In this document: positions 1-11,232 of the stretch, piece by piece | Position numbering within the stretch: position 1 is the stretch's first letter | Layout: each line of letters begins with the position of its first letter | Assembly (NCBI RefSeq): GCF_000969415.1 | Contig: NZ_JZEX01000039.1 | Location: 1-64,000 of the forward strand | DNA: 64,000 nt | Reading direction: 5' to 3' | From: Devosia geojensis | Lineage (GTDB): Bacteria > Pseudomonadota > Alphaproteobacteria > Rhizobiales > Devosiaceae | Position numbers and translations under genes: made by a program | Notes under the pieces: model-generated | Told to the model about the DNA's origin: nothing | What the model saw: only the letters and a program-made list of their open reading frames with translations | The model's database searches: none

Positions 1-3
1 CAT

Positions 4-28
4 TCCCTCCCCTCAAGGGGGAGGGAGG
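4..28. repeat. REP-like palindrome, CCCTCCCC family
   Basis: An imperfect palindrome of CCCTCCCC and GGGGAGGG arms around a TCAA-like centre, lying just upstream of tolQ. Related palindromes occur at 2301-2330, 22509-22536, 30949-30968 and several times in 55281-55500, always between genes. The element can form a strong hairpin in RNA. The rest of the 79-base lead-in holds only the tolQ ribosome binding site (AGGAG at 69-73). Confidence 0.6.
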
Positions 29-79
29 CGATGGAGCCGACAGCTCCGTCCTCTTGGCAAATCAACTAGGAGCCCCGTC

Positions 80-766
80 ATGGAAGCCGCAGCCGGACAC
101 GAACTCTCCCTTATCGGCCTCTTCATGCAGGCCGACTGGGTGGTCAAGACCGTGATGGTCGGCCTCGTCCTCGCCTCGGTGTGGTGCTGGGCGATCATCG
201 CCAACCGCATCGCCACGTTCGCCAGCACCCGCCGGGCCATGGCTGTCTTCGACAAAGCCTTCGCCTCGGGCAAGCCGCTGGCGGAGCTGAAGCGCGATTA
301 TGAGGGCAAGCACCCGACGGCGCTCGCCGCGGTCTTCATGGCCGGCATGGACGAGTGGGAAAAGAGCCATGCGGCTTCCGCAGCCGGGAGCCTTCAGAGC
401 CGGCTCGAGATCGTCCTCGACCTTGCCGTCGCCGAGGAGAGCGCCGAACTCGAAAAGCGCCTCGGGTTCCTGGCCACCATCGGCAGCGCCGGTCCGTTCG
501 TCGGTCTTTTCGGCACCGTCTGGGGCATCATGAACGCCTTCACCGCCATCGCCGCGGCCGAGAACACGAGCCTCGCCGTCGTCGCGCCCGGCATCGCCGA
601 GGCGCTCTTCGCGACGGCGCTGGGCCTGCTGGCCGCCATTCCGGCGGTCGTCGCCTACAACAAGCTCTCGGCCGACGCCGGCAAGCTGACGGCCCGGCTC
701 GAAGGCTTCGCCGACCGGCTGACGGCGCTGCTGTCGCGCCAGCTCGATGCGGGGAGAGCTGCCTGA
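80..766 (+). CDS. tolQ: TolQ/ExbB-family proton channel protein
   Basis: This 228-residue inner-membrane protein belongs to the MotA/TolQ/ExbB proton channel family, which uses the proton gradient to energise envelope processes. Three hydrophobic segments are visible at about residues 20-42, 130-160 and 168-196. The last two carry the small-residue-rich family signature (GSAGPFVGLFGTVWGIM and GIAEALFATALGLLAAIP). The N-terminus (LFMQADWVVKTVMVGL) is more TolQ-like than ExbB-like. A good AGGAG precedes the ATG. TolR follows after 16 bases and then a TonB/TolA-like gene, so the three form an operon. TolB and Pal genes do not follow, so an ExbB role with the TonB-like partner remains possible. 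Confidence 0.88.
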   Translation: MEAAAGHELSLIGLFMQADWVVKTVMVGLVLASVWCWAIIANRIATFASTRRAMAVFDKAFASGKPLAELKRDYEGKHPTALAAVFMAGMDEWEKSHAASAAGSLQSRLEIVLDLAVAEESAELEKRLGFLATIGSAGPFVGLFGTVWGIMNAFTAIAAAENTSLAVVAPGIAEALFATALGLLAAIPAVVAYNKLSADAGKLTARLEGFADRLTALLSRQLDAGRAA

Positions 767-782
767 TGGGTGGGGTCGTCTA

Positions 783-1214
783 ATGGGAATGTCGCTCGGA
801 GGCGGCGGACGCCGCCGGGGCAAGGCTGCCCCGATCAGCGAGATCAACGTCACGCCGATGGTCGACGTGATGCTGGTGCTCCTCATCATCTTCATGGTGG
901 CGGCGCCCCTGATGACGGTCGGCGTGCCGATCGACCTGCCGCAGAGCCGGGCGCGGGCGATGGAGCCGCAGGCCCGGCCCGTTACGATCACGGTTTCGGC
1001 GGACGGGGCCATTTCGATCGAAGGCGAGCCCGTCGCCTACGAGGCGGTAGTCGCCACCGTCGAGGCGCAGGTGGCCGCCGGCGCCGACGACCGGCTCTAT
1101 ATCCGCGCCGATACGGCCGCCGCCTACGGGCAGGTCATGCGGGTGATGGGCGCGCTCTCGGGCGCGGGTTTCGAGAAGATCGGCCTCATCACCGCGCCGG
1201 AAGCAAACCCCTAG
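783..1214 (+). CDS. tolR: TolR/ExbD-family biopolymer transport protein
   Basis: A 143-residue inner-membrane protein of the ExbD/TolR family and partner of the TolQ channel. A basic N-terminus leads to one transmembrane helix at about residues 25-45. That helix holds the essential aspartate (D28 in TPMVDVMLVLLIIF) used for proton coupling in the family. A periplasmic domain follows, containing VTITVSADGAISIEG and LYIRADTAAAYG. I start at 783, because the in-frame 747 start would overlap tolQ and add 12 residues unlike the family; 789 is also possible. The stop abuts the start of the downstream TonB-like gene. Confidence 0.87.
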   Translation: MGMSLGGGGRRRGKAAPISEINVTPMVDVMLVLLIIFMVAAPLMTVGVPIDLPQSRARAMEPQARPVTITVSADGAISIEGEPVAYEAVVATVEAQVAAGADDRLYIRADTAAAYGQVMRVMGALSGAGFEKIGLITAPEANP

Positions 1215-2222
1215 ATGCGGCGGGCGCTTTCCGGTTCGCTCTTTGCCCATGCCGCCATCGTCGGCGTGGCCTTTGTCGGCTTTGCCTGGCCGGAAACGGT
1301 GGAGGATGCGCCGGCGGCGGGATCGGTCGAGGTCGAGATCATTTCACTGGCGACCGTTTCGACCAACACGACCGAGACCATCGAGAGCAGCGCCACCAAC
1401 ACCCTCGTCTCGGCCGGATCGGCCGAAAGCGTTGCGGTGACGGCCGAGACGCTGGAGCCCGTCGAACCGGTGGAGCAGGCGGCACCGCCCGAGCCCATAG
1501 AGATGACCGAGGCCGAAACGGCCGAGCCGGCGGCGGCCCAACCGGTGAGCGCAGAGACCGTCGAGAGCATCGAGCCGGCGGCAGCGAGCCAAACCATTCT
1601 CGCGGCAGAGACGCAGACCGTTTCGCCCGAAAGCGTTGCGCCCATAGAGGTCGCGAGCGTTCCGGACATGCCGCAGCCGGTCGCCCCGCAAACGGTCGAA
1701 CCCCTCGCCGAGGAGGACGTCAAGATCGCGCCGGTTCCGCAGACGCTGACCATCGCCAGGCGCAGCGAACCGACCTACGTGCCGCAGCCGCGCCGCGAAA
1801 CGCCACCACCTCGGCAGACGCAGCAGGAACCGCGCCGCACGCCACCCACGCAAGCCGGCAATAGCGGGCAGAGCAACGCCGATTCCGTCGCATCCCGCTC
1901 CTCGGCCGGACAGGGCGGCTCGACCGGCTCGGGCGGGAACGCCGAAACGGCGAGATACCCGAGCCAGATCGTGGCCAAGCTGCGCCGCGCGCTGCGTTAT
2001 CCCTCGGGCGCCGGCGGGGCGGCCGGCGAGGTGCACGTCACCTTCACCGTCGCCGCCAATGGCTCGGCCGGCGGCATCGGCATCGCCCGCTCGTCGGGGA
2101 ACGCGGCCATCGACGCGGCCGGCATCGAGACGGTCCAGCGCGCGGCCCCCTTCCCCGCCATACCCGCGGGCGCCGGCCGGCAGAGCTGGACGTTCACCGT
2201 GCCACTGGCGTTCGTGCGCTAG
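1215..2222 (+). CDS. TonB/TolA-like energy transducer
   Basis: A 335-residue protein with TonB/TolA architecture. A single N-terminal membrane anchor (about residues 7-25) leads into a long low-complexity linker rich in Ala, Glu, Val and Pro (about 30-240). A C-terminal TonB-type domain follows (about 245-335, from YPSQIVAKLRRALRYP to the end). Such proteins transmit motion from the TolQR or ExbBD motor to the outer membrane. The ATG directly follows the tolR stop, so translation is probably coupled. The linker is dominated by repeated ETVES/EPVE-like units. Whether it works as TolA or as TonB cannot be decided here. No tolB or pal follows, and the next gene is on the other strand. Confidence 0.8.
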   Translation: MRRALSGSLFAHAAIVGVAFVGFAWPETVEDAPAAGSVEVEIISLATVSTNTTETIESSATNTLVSAGSAESVAVTAETLEPVEPVEQAAPPEPIEMTEAETAEPAAAQPVSAETVESIEPAAASQTILAAETQTVSPESVAPIEVASVPDMPQPVAPQTVEPLAEEDVKIAPVPQTLTIARRSEPTYVPQPRRETPPPRQTQQEPRRTPPTQAGNSGQSNADSVASRSSAGQGGSTGSGGNAETARYPSQIVAKLRRALRYPSGAGGAAGEVHVTFTVAANGSAGGIGIARSSGNAAIDAAGIETVQRAAPFPAIPAGAGRQSWTFTVPLAFVR

Positions 2223-2300
2223 GCTCCTTCCTGCGAAGCACGAACCGGACGGAGAGGACGGCTCCGGCCAAGCGGCCGACACACCATCGCAGCCACGATG

Positions 2301-2341
2301 CCACCCCCTCGCCCCTTCGGGGAGAGGGTGAGGGTGAGGGG
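2301..2341. repeat. REP-like palindrome behind the tol operon
   Basis: Arms CCACCCCCTCGCCCC and GGGGAGAGGGTG surround a TTC loop, followed by a short GAGGGT direct repeat. It lies between the convergent tonB-like and dadA-like genes. It could act as a bidirectional stem-loop 3' end, although no T-run follows. It is related to the other CCCTCCCC palindromes of the window. Confidence 0.55.
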
Positions 2342-2356
2342 TCTTACAATGCGAGC

Positions 2357-3595
2357 CTAGCTCCGCCCGAACCGCCGCGCCGAGAACGGCGCGGGATCGA
2401 TGTAAGGCGCCTGCCCGGTGACCATCTCAGCGATCAACCGACCCGTCGCCGGTCCCAGCGTCAGTCCGTGATGGGCATGGCCGAAGGCGAACCACAGCTT
2501 CTCGTGGCGCGGGGCCGGACCGATGACCGGCAGCATGTCCGGCGTCATCGGCCGCGCGCCGAGCCACGGCTTTTCGTCGAGCCGCGCGCCGAAGGCGAAG
2601 CGGGTGCGGGCGGTCCGCTCGGCGCGTTCGACCTGCACCGGAGTGGCCGGCGCGTCGCGGCGGGCGAACTCGGCCCCGGTCGCCAGCCGCAGGCCCATCG
2701 CCATCGGCGCCATCAGGTATCCGCCCTCGGTATCGAGCATCCAGTGCCTCAGCGGCTGCTGCGCGTCCGGCGCGAAATGCATGTGATAGCCGCGCTTGAT
2801 GCCGAGCGGCAGCCGATAGCCGAGCCGGCGCGTCAGATCCCCCGCCCAGGGGCCGAGCGCGATCACCGCCTCGCGCGCCGAGACATCGCCCAACCGCCAG
2901 CCGTCCGCCGTGGCCTCGAGCCGCAATGCATCGCCGGTGATGAACCGGCCGCCGAGCTTTTCGAAATAGGCCGCATAGGCGGCGACCAGCCCGCCCGGGT
3001 CCCGCACCGTCCACGGATCGCGCCAGTGCAGCGCCCCGGCGAAGTCCGCAGTCACGCCCGGCTCCCGGTTGCGCAACTCAGCGCCCGAAAGCCGCGCATG
3101 CGCGATGCCGAATTCGCTTTCAATCCACTCGGCTTCGGCGAACGCCTTGTCGCGCCCCTCGGGGCTCATGAAGAGCGAGAGCCAGCCATTCTTCCCGACG
3201 AGATGCCCGGCGTCGGCCGCCGCGATCAGCGGGGCATGCTCGCTCACCGAATGTTCGATCAGCGTTGCATAGCTGATGACCGTCTTGCGGTAACGTTCGG
3301 GTAACGAATGCCACCAATAACGTGCCAGGAACGGGGCCAGAGTTGGCAACGCCGACGGGTGAAAGTGCATATCCGTGCTGGCATTGCGCGCATAGTTGAG
3401 GATTGCCCGCCAATCCTGCGGAAACGCCCGCGGCAGCACGCCTTCGCGCTGGATGAGGCCCGCATTGCCATAGGATGTCGCCCGCCCCGGCGCCTGCCGG
3501 TCGATGAGCACCACCTGCCGCCCCCGCTGAGCCAGATGCACGGCAACGCTCACCCCAACGATCCCGGCCCCCAGCACCAGCACATCGGCGCGCAT
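2357..3595 (-). CDS. DadA-like FAD-dependent amino-acid oxidoreductase
   Basis: A 412-residue flavoenzyme of the DAO/DadA family, which oxidises D-amino acids or other amines to imino acids. The N-terminal dinucleotide-binding motif is clear (LGAGIVGVSVAVHLAQRG at about 7-24, then VVLIDR). The middle has the typical AAYAAYFEKLGGRF segment in which FAD-side residues follow. The C-terminus has PWLGARPMTPDMLPVIGPAP and FAFGHAHHGLTLGPATGRLIAEM, the conserved FAD-closing region. The length fits DadA (about 410-430). The upstream RarA-C-like gene ends 8 bases before its ATG, so they are probably co-transcribed. The substrate cannot be assigned. Confidence 0.82.
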   Translation of the reverse strand: MRADVLVLGAGIVGVSVAVHLAQRGRQVVLIDRQAPGRATSYGNAGLIQREGVLPRAFPQDWRAILNYARNASTDMHFHPSALPTLAPFLARYWWHSLPERYRKTVISYATLIEHSVSEHAPLIAAADAGHLVGKNGWLSLFMSPEGRDKAFAEAEWIESEFGIAHARLSGAELRNREPGVTADFAGALHWRDPWTVRDPGGLVAAYAAYFEKLGGRFITGDALRLEATADGWRLGDVSAREAVIALGPWAGDLTRRLGYRLPLGIKRGYHMHFAPDAQQPLRHWMLDTEGGYLMAPMAMGLRLATGAEFARRDAPATPVQVERAERTARTRFAFGARLDEKPWLGARPMTPDMLPVIGPAPRHEKLWFAFGHAHHGLTLGPATGRLIAEMVTGQAPYIDPAPFSARRFGRS

Positions 3596-3603
3596 GGCGA
3601 TGC

Positions 3604-4182
3604 TCAGGAGAGTTCGCCGGCGGCGATCGCCGCCAGAATGCGCTCGCGGTAGGAAGGATCGCCCGCAATGGCGTTCTCGACCCGCGAGGCCTCGGTCATG
3701 AAGTGCTCGTAGCCGCGCCCCATCTGCCAGCCTCGCCGCGTGTGCATGTCGATGGCGAAGTCCGGGATCTCCGGAGCTTTGCCGCGTACGGCGTTCTCGA
3801 GCCGGGCGAAGTTGACCATGTCGTCGCTGGTGCGGTCCTTGGGACTTTGTGCGATGAGGCGCACCGCATGGGCGGCAAAGAGGAACCGGTCACCGACCGG
3901 GCGCGGGTATCGCTCGTGCTGGCGATAGAGCGTCTCGACGAGCACCGGCAGATCGGGCGTGCCCATGCCGACGTCCTCGACGGCGATGACGCAGAGGCGC
4001 GACCAGAGCTTTTCCTCGAGCTCGGCGCTCGTCACATACATCTCATAGGCGATGAGCAGAGCCTCTTCGGTCAGTCCCCGCCTTAGGCATTTCTGGAGGC
4101 CCGAGATCACCTCGTCGGCCGGAAGACCGCCCTTTGTGGTGACGTTCTGCCAGGGATCCGGCGGCAAGGTGACCTGCGGCAT
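3604..4182 (-). CDS. Orphan RarA/MgsA C-terminal-like protein
   Basis: A 192-residue protein with no Walker motifs. The segment EALLIAYEMYVTSAELEEKLWSRLCVIAVEDVGMG (about 39-73) and the helices after it resemble the C-terminal tetramerisation part of RarA/MgsA-type AAA+ replication-associated ATPases (there typically ...RRLVRIAVEDIG...). The entire ATPase part is absent. The resemblance is by eye and should be treated as family level only. It precedes the DadA-like gene by 8 bases on the same strand. Its cellular role is unknown. Confidence 0.55.
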   Translation of the reverse strand: MPQVTLPPDPWQNVTTKGGLPADEVISGLQKCLRRGLTEEALLIAYEMYVTSAELEEKLWSRLCVIAVEDVGMGTPDLPVLVETLYRQHERYPRPVGDRFLFAAHAVRLIAQSPKDRTSDDMVNFARLENAVRGKAPEIPDFAIDMHTRRGWQMGRGYEHFMTEASRVENAIAGDPSYRERILAAIAAGELS

Positions 4183-4297
4183 CGCTTTTCGACTCTGTGC
4201 TGTTGGCGGCGCGGAAAACGCATCACATTATGTCCGGCGCGACGCGCCGGGCCAGAGGCTGAAAAGCATTGAGGGTCTGGCTTTTGCGAATACCTCG

Positions 4298-4630
4298 TCA
4301 GCCGCACCAGGGCCGCACGAGCCGACCGGACGCATCGACGTCGAGGTTGAGCCGGCCGGTGCTGTAGTCCTGCGTTACCGGCTGACCCGGCGCGATGACG
4401 CGGATGGCGCCCGGCGCGTTGACGGCGACGCCGCCGATGCTGGTGCCGCCGGCGCCCTGCACGACAGGCTGACCGATGCGCGACTGCAGGGTGCTGGCCC
4501 CGCAATCGTCCGGCCCCATGCCGGGCAACGACTGGTCCGAGCGCGCGCTCATGCAGCCGGAAAGGGCAACTGCCGCGGCCAGAACCGCGACGCCCCCCAC
4601 AAGCCGGCCGAACTTCGATGATGCCATCAT
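4298..4630 (-). CDS. I78-family peptidase inhibitor-like lipoprotein
   Basis: A 110-residue exported lipoprotein. A lipoprotein signal peptide ends in LSGC (C26). The mature part carries CGASTLQSRIGQPV, then IRVIAPGQPVTQDY and a C-terminal RLNLDVDASG...RPWCG. This pattern is that of the I78 (elastase-inhibitor-like) family, small periplasmic serine-protease inhibitors with one disulphide. A strong GGAGGAGATC site precedes two tandem ATGs (4630 and 4627). A GC-rich hairpin (4234-4250) lies in the 115-base gap behind the gene but has no T-run. Confidence 0.75.
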   Translation of the reverse strand: MMASSKFGRLVGGVAVLAAAVALSGCMSARSDQSLPGMGPDDCGASTLQSRIGQPVVQGAGGTSIGGVAVNAPGAIRVIAPGQPVTQDYSTGRLNLDVDASGRLVRPWCG

Positions 4631-4713
4631 GGTCGATCTCCTCCTCGTGACGATCTGGCTGGTCCAGGACCAATCGCCATTGGTCTAGCGGTCGGATCAG
4701 GCAAAACCATGGT

Positions 4714-5013
4714 CTATTGCGGGGCAGCCGGCGGCTCGACGACGGGCTCGGAGACTGGCGTGCCGGGCTGTACCTCGGTGCTCGGCGCGCCGGAAAAAAT
4801 CTGCAGCAGGAAGAGGATGGCAATGACTACGGCAAGGCCGACGAGTCCATACGCCCACCATCTGGTCGGGCTCGTCGCCCCGACGCTGGCCTCGGCAAGG
4901 TCGGCAGGCTTGAGGCCCGAGTTCTCCGGCACCTCGATGGGCGAGCCCTGCTCGTCGACCAGCCTGTCGACCTTAGCCACCTCAGGCTGGCGTTCTTCCC
5001 TCGGATCAGGCAT
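4714..5013 (-). CDS. Small single-span membrane protein, unknown function
   Basis: A 99-residue hypothetical protein. A charged N-terminal half (residues 1-48) precedes one transmembrane helix (about 52-73, WWAYGLVGLAVVIAILFLLQIF) and a short proline-rich periplasmic tail with PVSEPVVEPPAAP. The start codon overlaps the upstream stop by one base (TGATG), indicating coupling with the gene at 5013-5270. No domain is recognised. Similar short tail-anchored-like proteins are common in Hyphomicrobiales and usually lack annotation. Confidence 0.6.
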   Translation of the reverse strand: MPDPREERQPEVAKVDRLVDEQGSPIEVPENSGLKPADLAEASVGATSPTRWWAYGLVGLAVVIAILFLLQIFSGAPSTEVQPGTPVSEPVVEPPAAPQ

Positions 5014-5270
5014 CAGAAATCTCCCTTGAGGACGGTCTCGCTGCCAACCCCGTCCTGCACGCCGCGGCGGACCTCTGCGATCGCCGCGTCGATCTCGGCA
5101 GGGTCGAATCCGATATCTCCACCGTCTTCGAGAGCCCCGGTCGCGCCTGCTTTCATCTCGTTTAGGAGATCGAGCTTCTCGCGCGCCGACAGCAGGCTGT
5201 TATGGGCGATATGCATGGGCAGGAGCCTATCCCTGCCACCGGCCTGATCCTTGAGGCTGGGCAAAGGCAT
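5013..5270 (-). CDS. Small soluble hypothetical protein
   Basis: An 85-residue acidic protein of unknown function. I start at the ATG at 5270, because AAGGAG lies seven bases upstream of it; the ATG at 5291 has no comparable site. The sequence is probably helical (HNSLLSAREKLDLLNEMKAGA, then FDPAEIDAAIAEVRRGV). It is coupled by a one-base stop/start overlap to the membrane protein gene at 4714-5013. The 195-base region separating it from the divergent 5466 gene is AT-rich (5375-5460) and probably holds promoters for both, but no clean consensus could be assigned. Confidence 0.55.
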   Translation of the reverse strand: MPLPSLKDQAGGRDRLLPMHIAHNSLLSAREKLDLLNEMKAGATGALEDGGDIGFDPAEIDAAIAEVRRGVQDGVGSETVLKGDF

Positions 5271-5465
5271 GATCGTTCTCCTTGCAGGCATCAGTTCTCA
5301 AGAGTCAATGCGAAGCGGCCAACCGGGTTCCCGCCGGCGGCAAGGTCGTTCGCGTTTCGCCTCAGCGCACGAACTCGGATATTTTTCCCTCATCGGACTA
5401 ACTGAAGATGATTTTATGCTTCAAAAATCCAAAATAAAGGCACACTATACCTACGAGAGGTTCGC

Positions 5466-7091
5466 ATGCAGTTCATCCCGCCCCGTTCGCAACACCTGAT
5501 CCGTCGCGTTCGCGACGCCCTTGTCGGCGACAAGGCAGCTATCAGAGGCCCCTTCGGGGCGCGTCGGCTCGTCTATGCCGACTATACGGCGTCGGGTCGG
5601 GCGCTCGACTTCATCGAGACGTCGGTCGCCAGGCAGGTTCTGCCGACCTACGCCAATACCCATACCGAAACCTCCTATACGGGCCTGCAGACGACGCGAT
5701 TGCGCGAGGGGGCACGCGCCGCCATCCGCAGGGCGGTGGGAGCGGACGAGCGGCATGCCGTGATCTTTTGCGGATCGGGCGCCACGGCCGCCGTCAACAA
5801 GCTGGCGAGCGTTCTGGGCTTGTGCCATCGCGGCTCCGAAGCGCTCGATACGGTGGTCTTTGTCGGGCCCTACGAACACCATTCCAACGATCTCGTCTGG
5901 CGCGAGTCGGGGGCGAGGGTCGTGCGCATTCCCCTTAACGGAGAGGGCCGGCTCTGCGTGACGACGCTCGAGCGGGAGCTGACGGCTCATAAGGATGCCG
6001 CCCGCCGTATCGGCAGCTTCTCGGCGGCGTCGAATGTCACGGGGCTGCGCACCGACATGCGCGCGCTCGCCAGGCTCCTCCACCAGCACCGGGCCGAGTT
6101 CTTCGCCGACTACGCCGCCGCGGCCCCATACCTGCCCATCGACATCGGCGAGACGATGCCTGGAGCGGACGACCACATAGACGCGATCTTCCTCTCACCG
6201 CACAAGTTCGTCGGCGGCCCCGGCGCGTCGGGCGTCCTGGTCGCCGACAGGCGCCTACTACATGCGCCGGTTCCGAGCGTGCCGGGCGGCGGCACCGTCG
6301 CCTATGTCACGGCCCGTACCCACCGCTACGTCGCTGACGAGGAGCGGCGCGAAGAAGCGGGCACGCCCAACGTCGTCGGCGATATCCGCGCCGGCATGGT
6401 CATGCAGCTGAAAGCCGATATCGGCGCCGACACCATCGAGGCCATCGAACGGGCGACGGTTGCACGCGTGCTCGAGGTTTGGGGAGCCAAGCCGGATATC
6501 GAGGTCCTCGGTCCTGCAGACCTGGATCGGCTCGCCATCTTCTCCTTCAACATCCGCCACGGTGCGCGGTATCTCCACCCCAATTTCGTCGTCGCGCTGC
6601 TCAACGACCTCTTCGGCATCCAGGCGCGGGGCGGGTGCTCGTGCGCCGGACCTTATGCCCATGACCTGCTCGGCATCGACGACACGCGCGCGGCCGAATA
6701 TGACGGCCTCGTCCGCCAGGGCCTCAGCGCCTATCGGCCGGGCTGGGTTCGGCTCAACTTCAACTTCTTCCTCGATGCGGACGAGACCGGCTTCATCCTC
6801 GAAGCGGTGAAGTTCATCGCCCGCCATGGTCATCGGTTCCTCGCCGCCTATACCTGCGACACGGCCTCCGGCCGCTGGCGCCATGGCGGGCAAACGCGCG
6901 AACCCGCCCTCGGCTTCACCGATCTCTGCGGCTGGAGCGGGACGCCCGACCGGCCGGCCGAAGCAGCCCCCGATTTTGTCGAATGCCTGGCCCAAGCCGA
7001 ACGGATCGCGGCGACGCTGCCGGCCGTCGAGGCCCCCGCCGCGCCGCCGGATGCGGCGCGCTGGTTCAGCATCGCCGGCGACGCCGCCTGA
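5466..7091 (+). CDS. Class V aminotransferase / cysteine-desulfurase-like PLP enzyme
   Basis: A 541-residue PLP enzyme of fold type I, class V. The PLP lysine is K247 in SPHKFVGGPGASG. The upstream Asp-bearing loop (FFADYAAAAPYLPID) and the GSGATAAVNKL phosphate-binding region are present. A cysteine-rich loop RGGCSCAGPY (C391, C393) sits where cysteine desulfurases carry the catalytic cysteine. It is much longer than SufS/NifS (about 400), with an extra C-terminal part of about 140 residues after the cysteine loop. The gene stands alone, without suf or isc genes. Desulfurase or isopenicillin-N-epimerase-like activity are both possible. Confidence 0.72.
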   Translation: MQFIPPRSQHLIRRVRDALVGDKAAIRGPFGARRLVYADYTASGRALDFIETSVARQVLPTYANTHTETSYTGLQTTRLREGARAAIRRAVGADERHAVIFCGSGATAAVNKLASVLGLCHRGSEALDTVVFVGPYEHHSNDLVWRESGARVVRIPLNGEGRLCVTTLERELTAHKDAARRIGSFSAASNVTGLRTDMRALARLLHQHRAEFFADYAAAAPYLPIDIGETMPGADDHIDAIFLSPHKFVGGPGASGVLVADRRLLHAPVPSVPGGGTVAYVTARTHRYVADEERREEAGTPNVVGDIRAGMVMQLKADIGADTIEAIERATVARVLEVWGAKPDIEVLGPADLDRLAIFSFNIRHGARYLHPNFVVALLNDLFGIQARGGCSCAGPYAHDLLGIDDTRAAEYDGLVRQGLSAYRPGWVRLNFNFFLDADETGFILEAVKFIARHGHRFLAAYTCDTASGRWRHGGQTREPALGFTDLCGWSGTPDRPAEAAPDFVECLAQAERIAATLPAVEAPAAPPDAARWFSIAGDAA

Positions 7092-7152
7092 TCGGCGCGC
7101 GGCAGGGCAAGCGCCCACCGCCGTCGCTTCGATGATACCTCGGGACTTCTGC

Positions 7153-9795
<2,643 letters not shown>

Positions 9796-9987
9796 CACCA
9801 GGCTTTCGTCGCGGGGATCGGGCACCCCACCGGCGCCCCTTGAACAATCGATGGCTTTTATCGTGCAGACCGCGGCTCGTCCAGCATCGCCGCGGCGCTT
9901 TCGTGCCCGATTCCGGGACGCGTCCCCGGTGTTGCGATCCTTGCCTGCTCGACGCCCCCTTCAGCCGCGCCGACTTCGAGCCCGGCG

Positions 9988-11223
9988 CTAGTTCAGCGCC
10001 TTCTTGGCGAATTTGCCTCGCGCCATGATGACCGGCATGTGGGCGCCATCGCCCTGCAGGAGACCGATGTCGCCGAGCGGGTCGCCATCGACGACCAGCA
10101 GGTCCGCGCTGGCGCCCGGCGCGATGACGCCGACCTCGCCCTCGAGCCGGCAGAGGCGGGCGCCGATGACGGTTGCCGAGCGGATGATCTCGGCTGGGGT
10201 GAGCACCTTGGCGAGAAGCTCGAACTCCATGCAGTGGTACTTGCGCAGTTCCCCAAGGAGGTCCGAACCGAAGGCCATGGGCAGGCCCGCGTCGCGCATG
10301 ATCTCGAGCGAGCGCAATCCGCCGCTCCTCACCACCTCGATCTTGGCAAATTCGGCAGCGCCCAGGCCGAGCGCCTCGCCTTCGAGCGCCAGGGCGTCGT
10401 AGGCGACGAGGGTCGGCACGGCGATGCAGCCCTTCTGCGCCGCGAGCCTTGCGGTTTCCGGCTCGATGAGATTGCAGTGCTCGAGCGAGTGGACGCCGAG
10501 CTCGACGCAGCGCCCGATCGCCTTGTCGGTGTAGACGTGGGCGGAAACGTAGAGACCTGCATTTTCGGCCTCCTCGACCATGGCGAGGATTTCGTCCCGC
10601 GAATACTGGATCGAATGGATAGGGTCGTTGGGCGAGGAGACCCCGCCATTGGCCATCACCTTGATGAAGTGCGCGCCCTCCTTGATAAGGGTGCGGCAGG
10701 CCAGGCGCACATTGTCGACGCCGTCGACGATCAGCCCCATGGAGCCGACGCGCTCCGAAAAGATCCCCGGCCGGTCGTCGGTGCGCTTGCGCAGGTCCGC
10801 GTGGCCGCCGGTGGTGGTCAGCCCCTTGCCGCAGATGACGAGGCGGGGGCCGGTGAAAAGCCCCTGCTCCGCCGCCCAGGTGAGGCCGATGTCGGCGCCG
10901 CCCAGATCACGCAGGGTCGTGAAGCCGCGCATGAGCATCTCGTTCATCACCCGTGCGGCGCGCAGGGCTGCAAGCGAGGAGGGCGCGATCATATTGGACC
11001 AGAGGTCGAGCGTTTCGGCCACCACATGCACATGGCAGTCGATGAGCCCGGGCATCAGCGTGCGCCCGCCGAGCGCGATCTCGACCGTGTCGCCGGGCGC
11101 CGCGACGTCCGTGCCCACCGCGACAATCCGATCGCCGGTCACCAGCACGCTCTGCCCGTCGAGGAGTTGGCCCGCCTCCGCATCGAGGATGCGGCCGCCG
11201 GTGAAGAGATAGCTCTGGCTCAT
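9988..11223 (-). CDS. Metal-dependent amidohydrolase (imidazolonepropionase/prolidase-like)
   Basis: A 411-residue amidohydrolase-superfamily enzyme. All expected metal-site elements are visible: HxH (H64, H66 in IDCHVHVV), a probable carboxylated lysine (FIKVMANGGV), two later histidines (VSAHVYTDKA and SLEHCNLI) and the final aspartate (MAFGSDLLG). This fits the binuclear subclass that contains imidazolonepropionase-like and Xaa-Pro dipeptidase enzymes acting on cyclic amides or peptides. It is the last gene of the reverse-strand ABC transporter locus, starting 9 bases after the ATPase stop, and therefore probably acts on the imported compound. Confidence 0.8.
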   Translation of the reverse strand: MSQSYLFTGGRILDAEAGQLLDGQSVLVTGDRIVAVGTDVAAPGDTVEIALGGRTLMPGLIDCHVHVVAETLDLWSNMIAPSSLAALRAARVMNEMLMRGFTTLRDLGGADIGLTWAAEQGLFTGPRLVICGKGLTTTGGHADLRKRTDDRPGIFSERVGSMGLIVDGVDNVRLACRTLIKEGAHFIKVMANGGVSSPNDPIHSIQYSRDEILAMVEEAENAGLYVSAHVYTDKAIGRCVELGVHSLEHCNLIEPETARLAAQKGCIAVPTLVAYDALALEGEALGLGAAEFAKIEVVRSGGLRSLEIMRDAGLPMAFGSDLLGELRKYHCMEFELLAKVLTPAEIIRSATVIGARLCRLEGEVGVIAPGASADLLVVDGDPLGDIGLLQGDGAHMPVIMARGKFAKKALN

Positions 11224-11232
11224 GTCGGGTTC

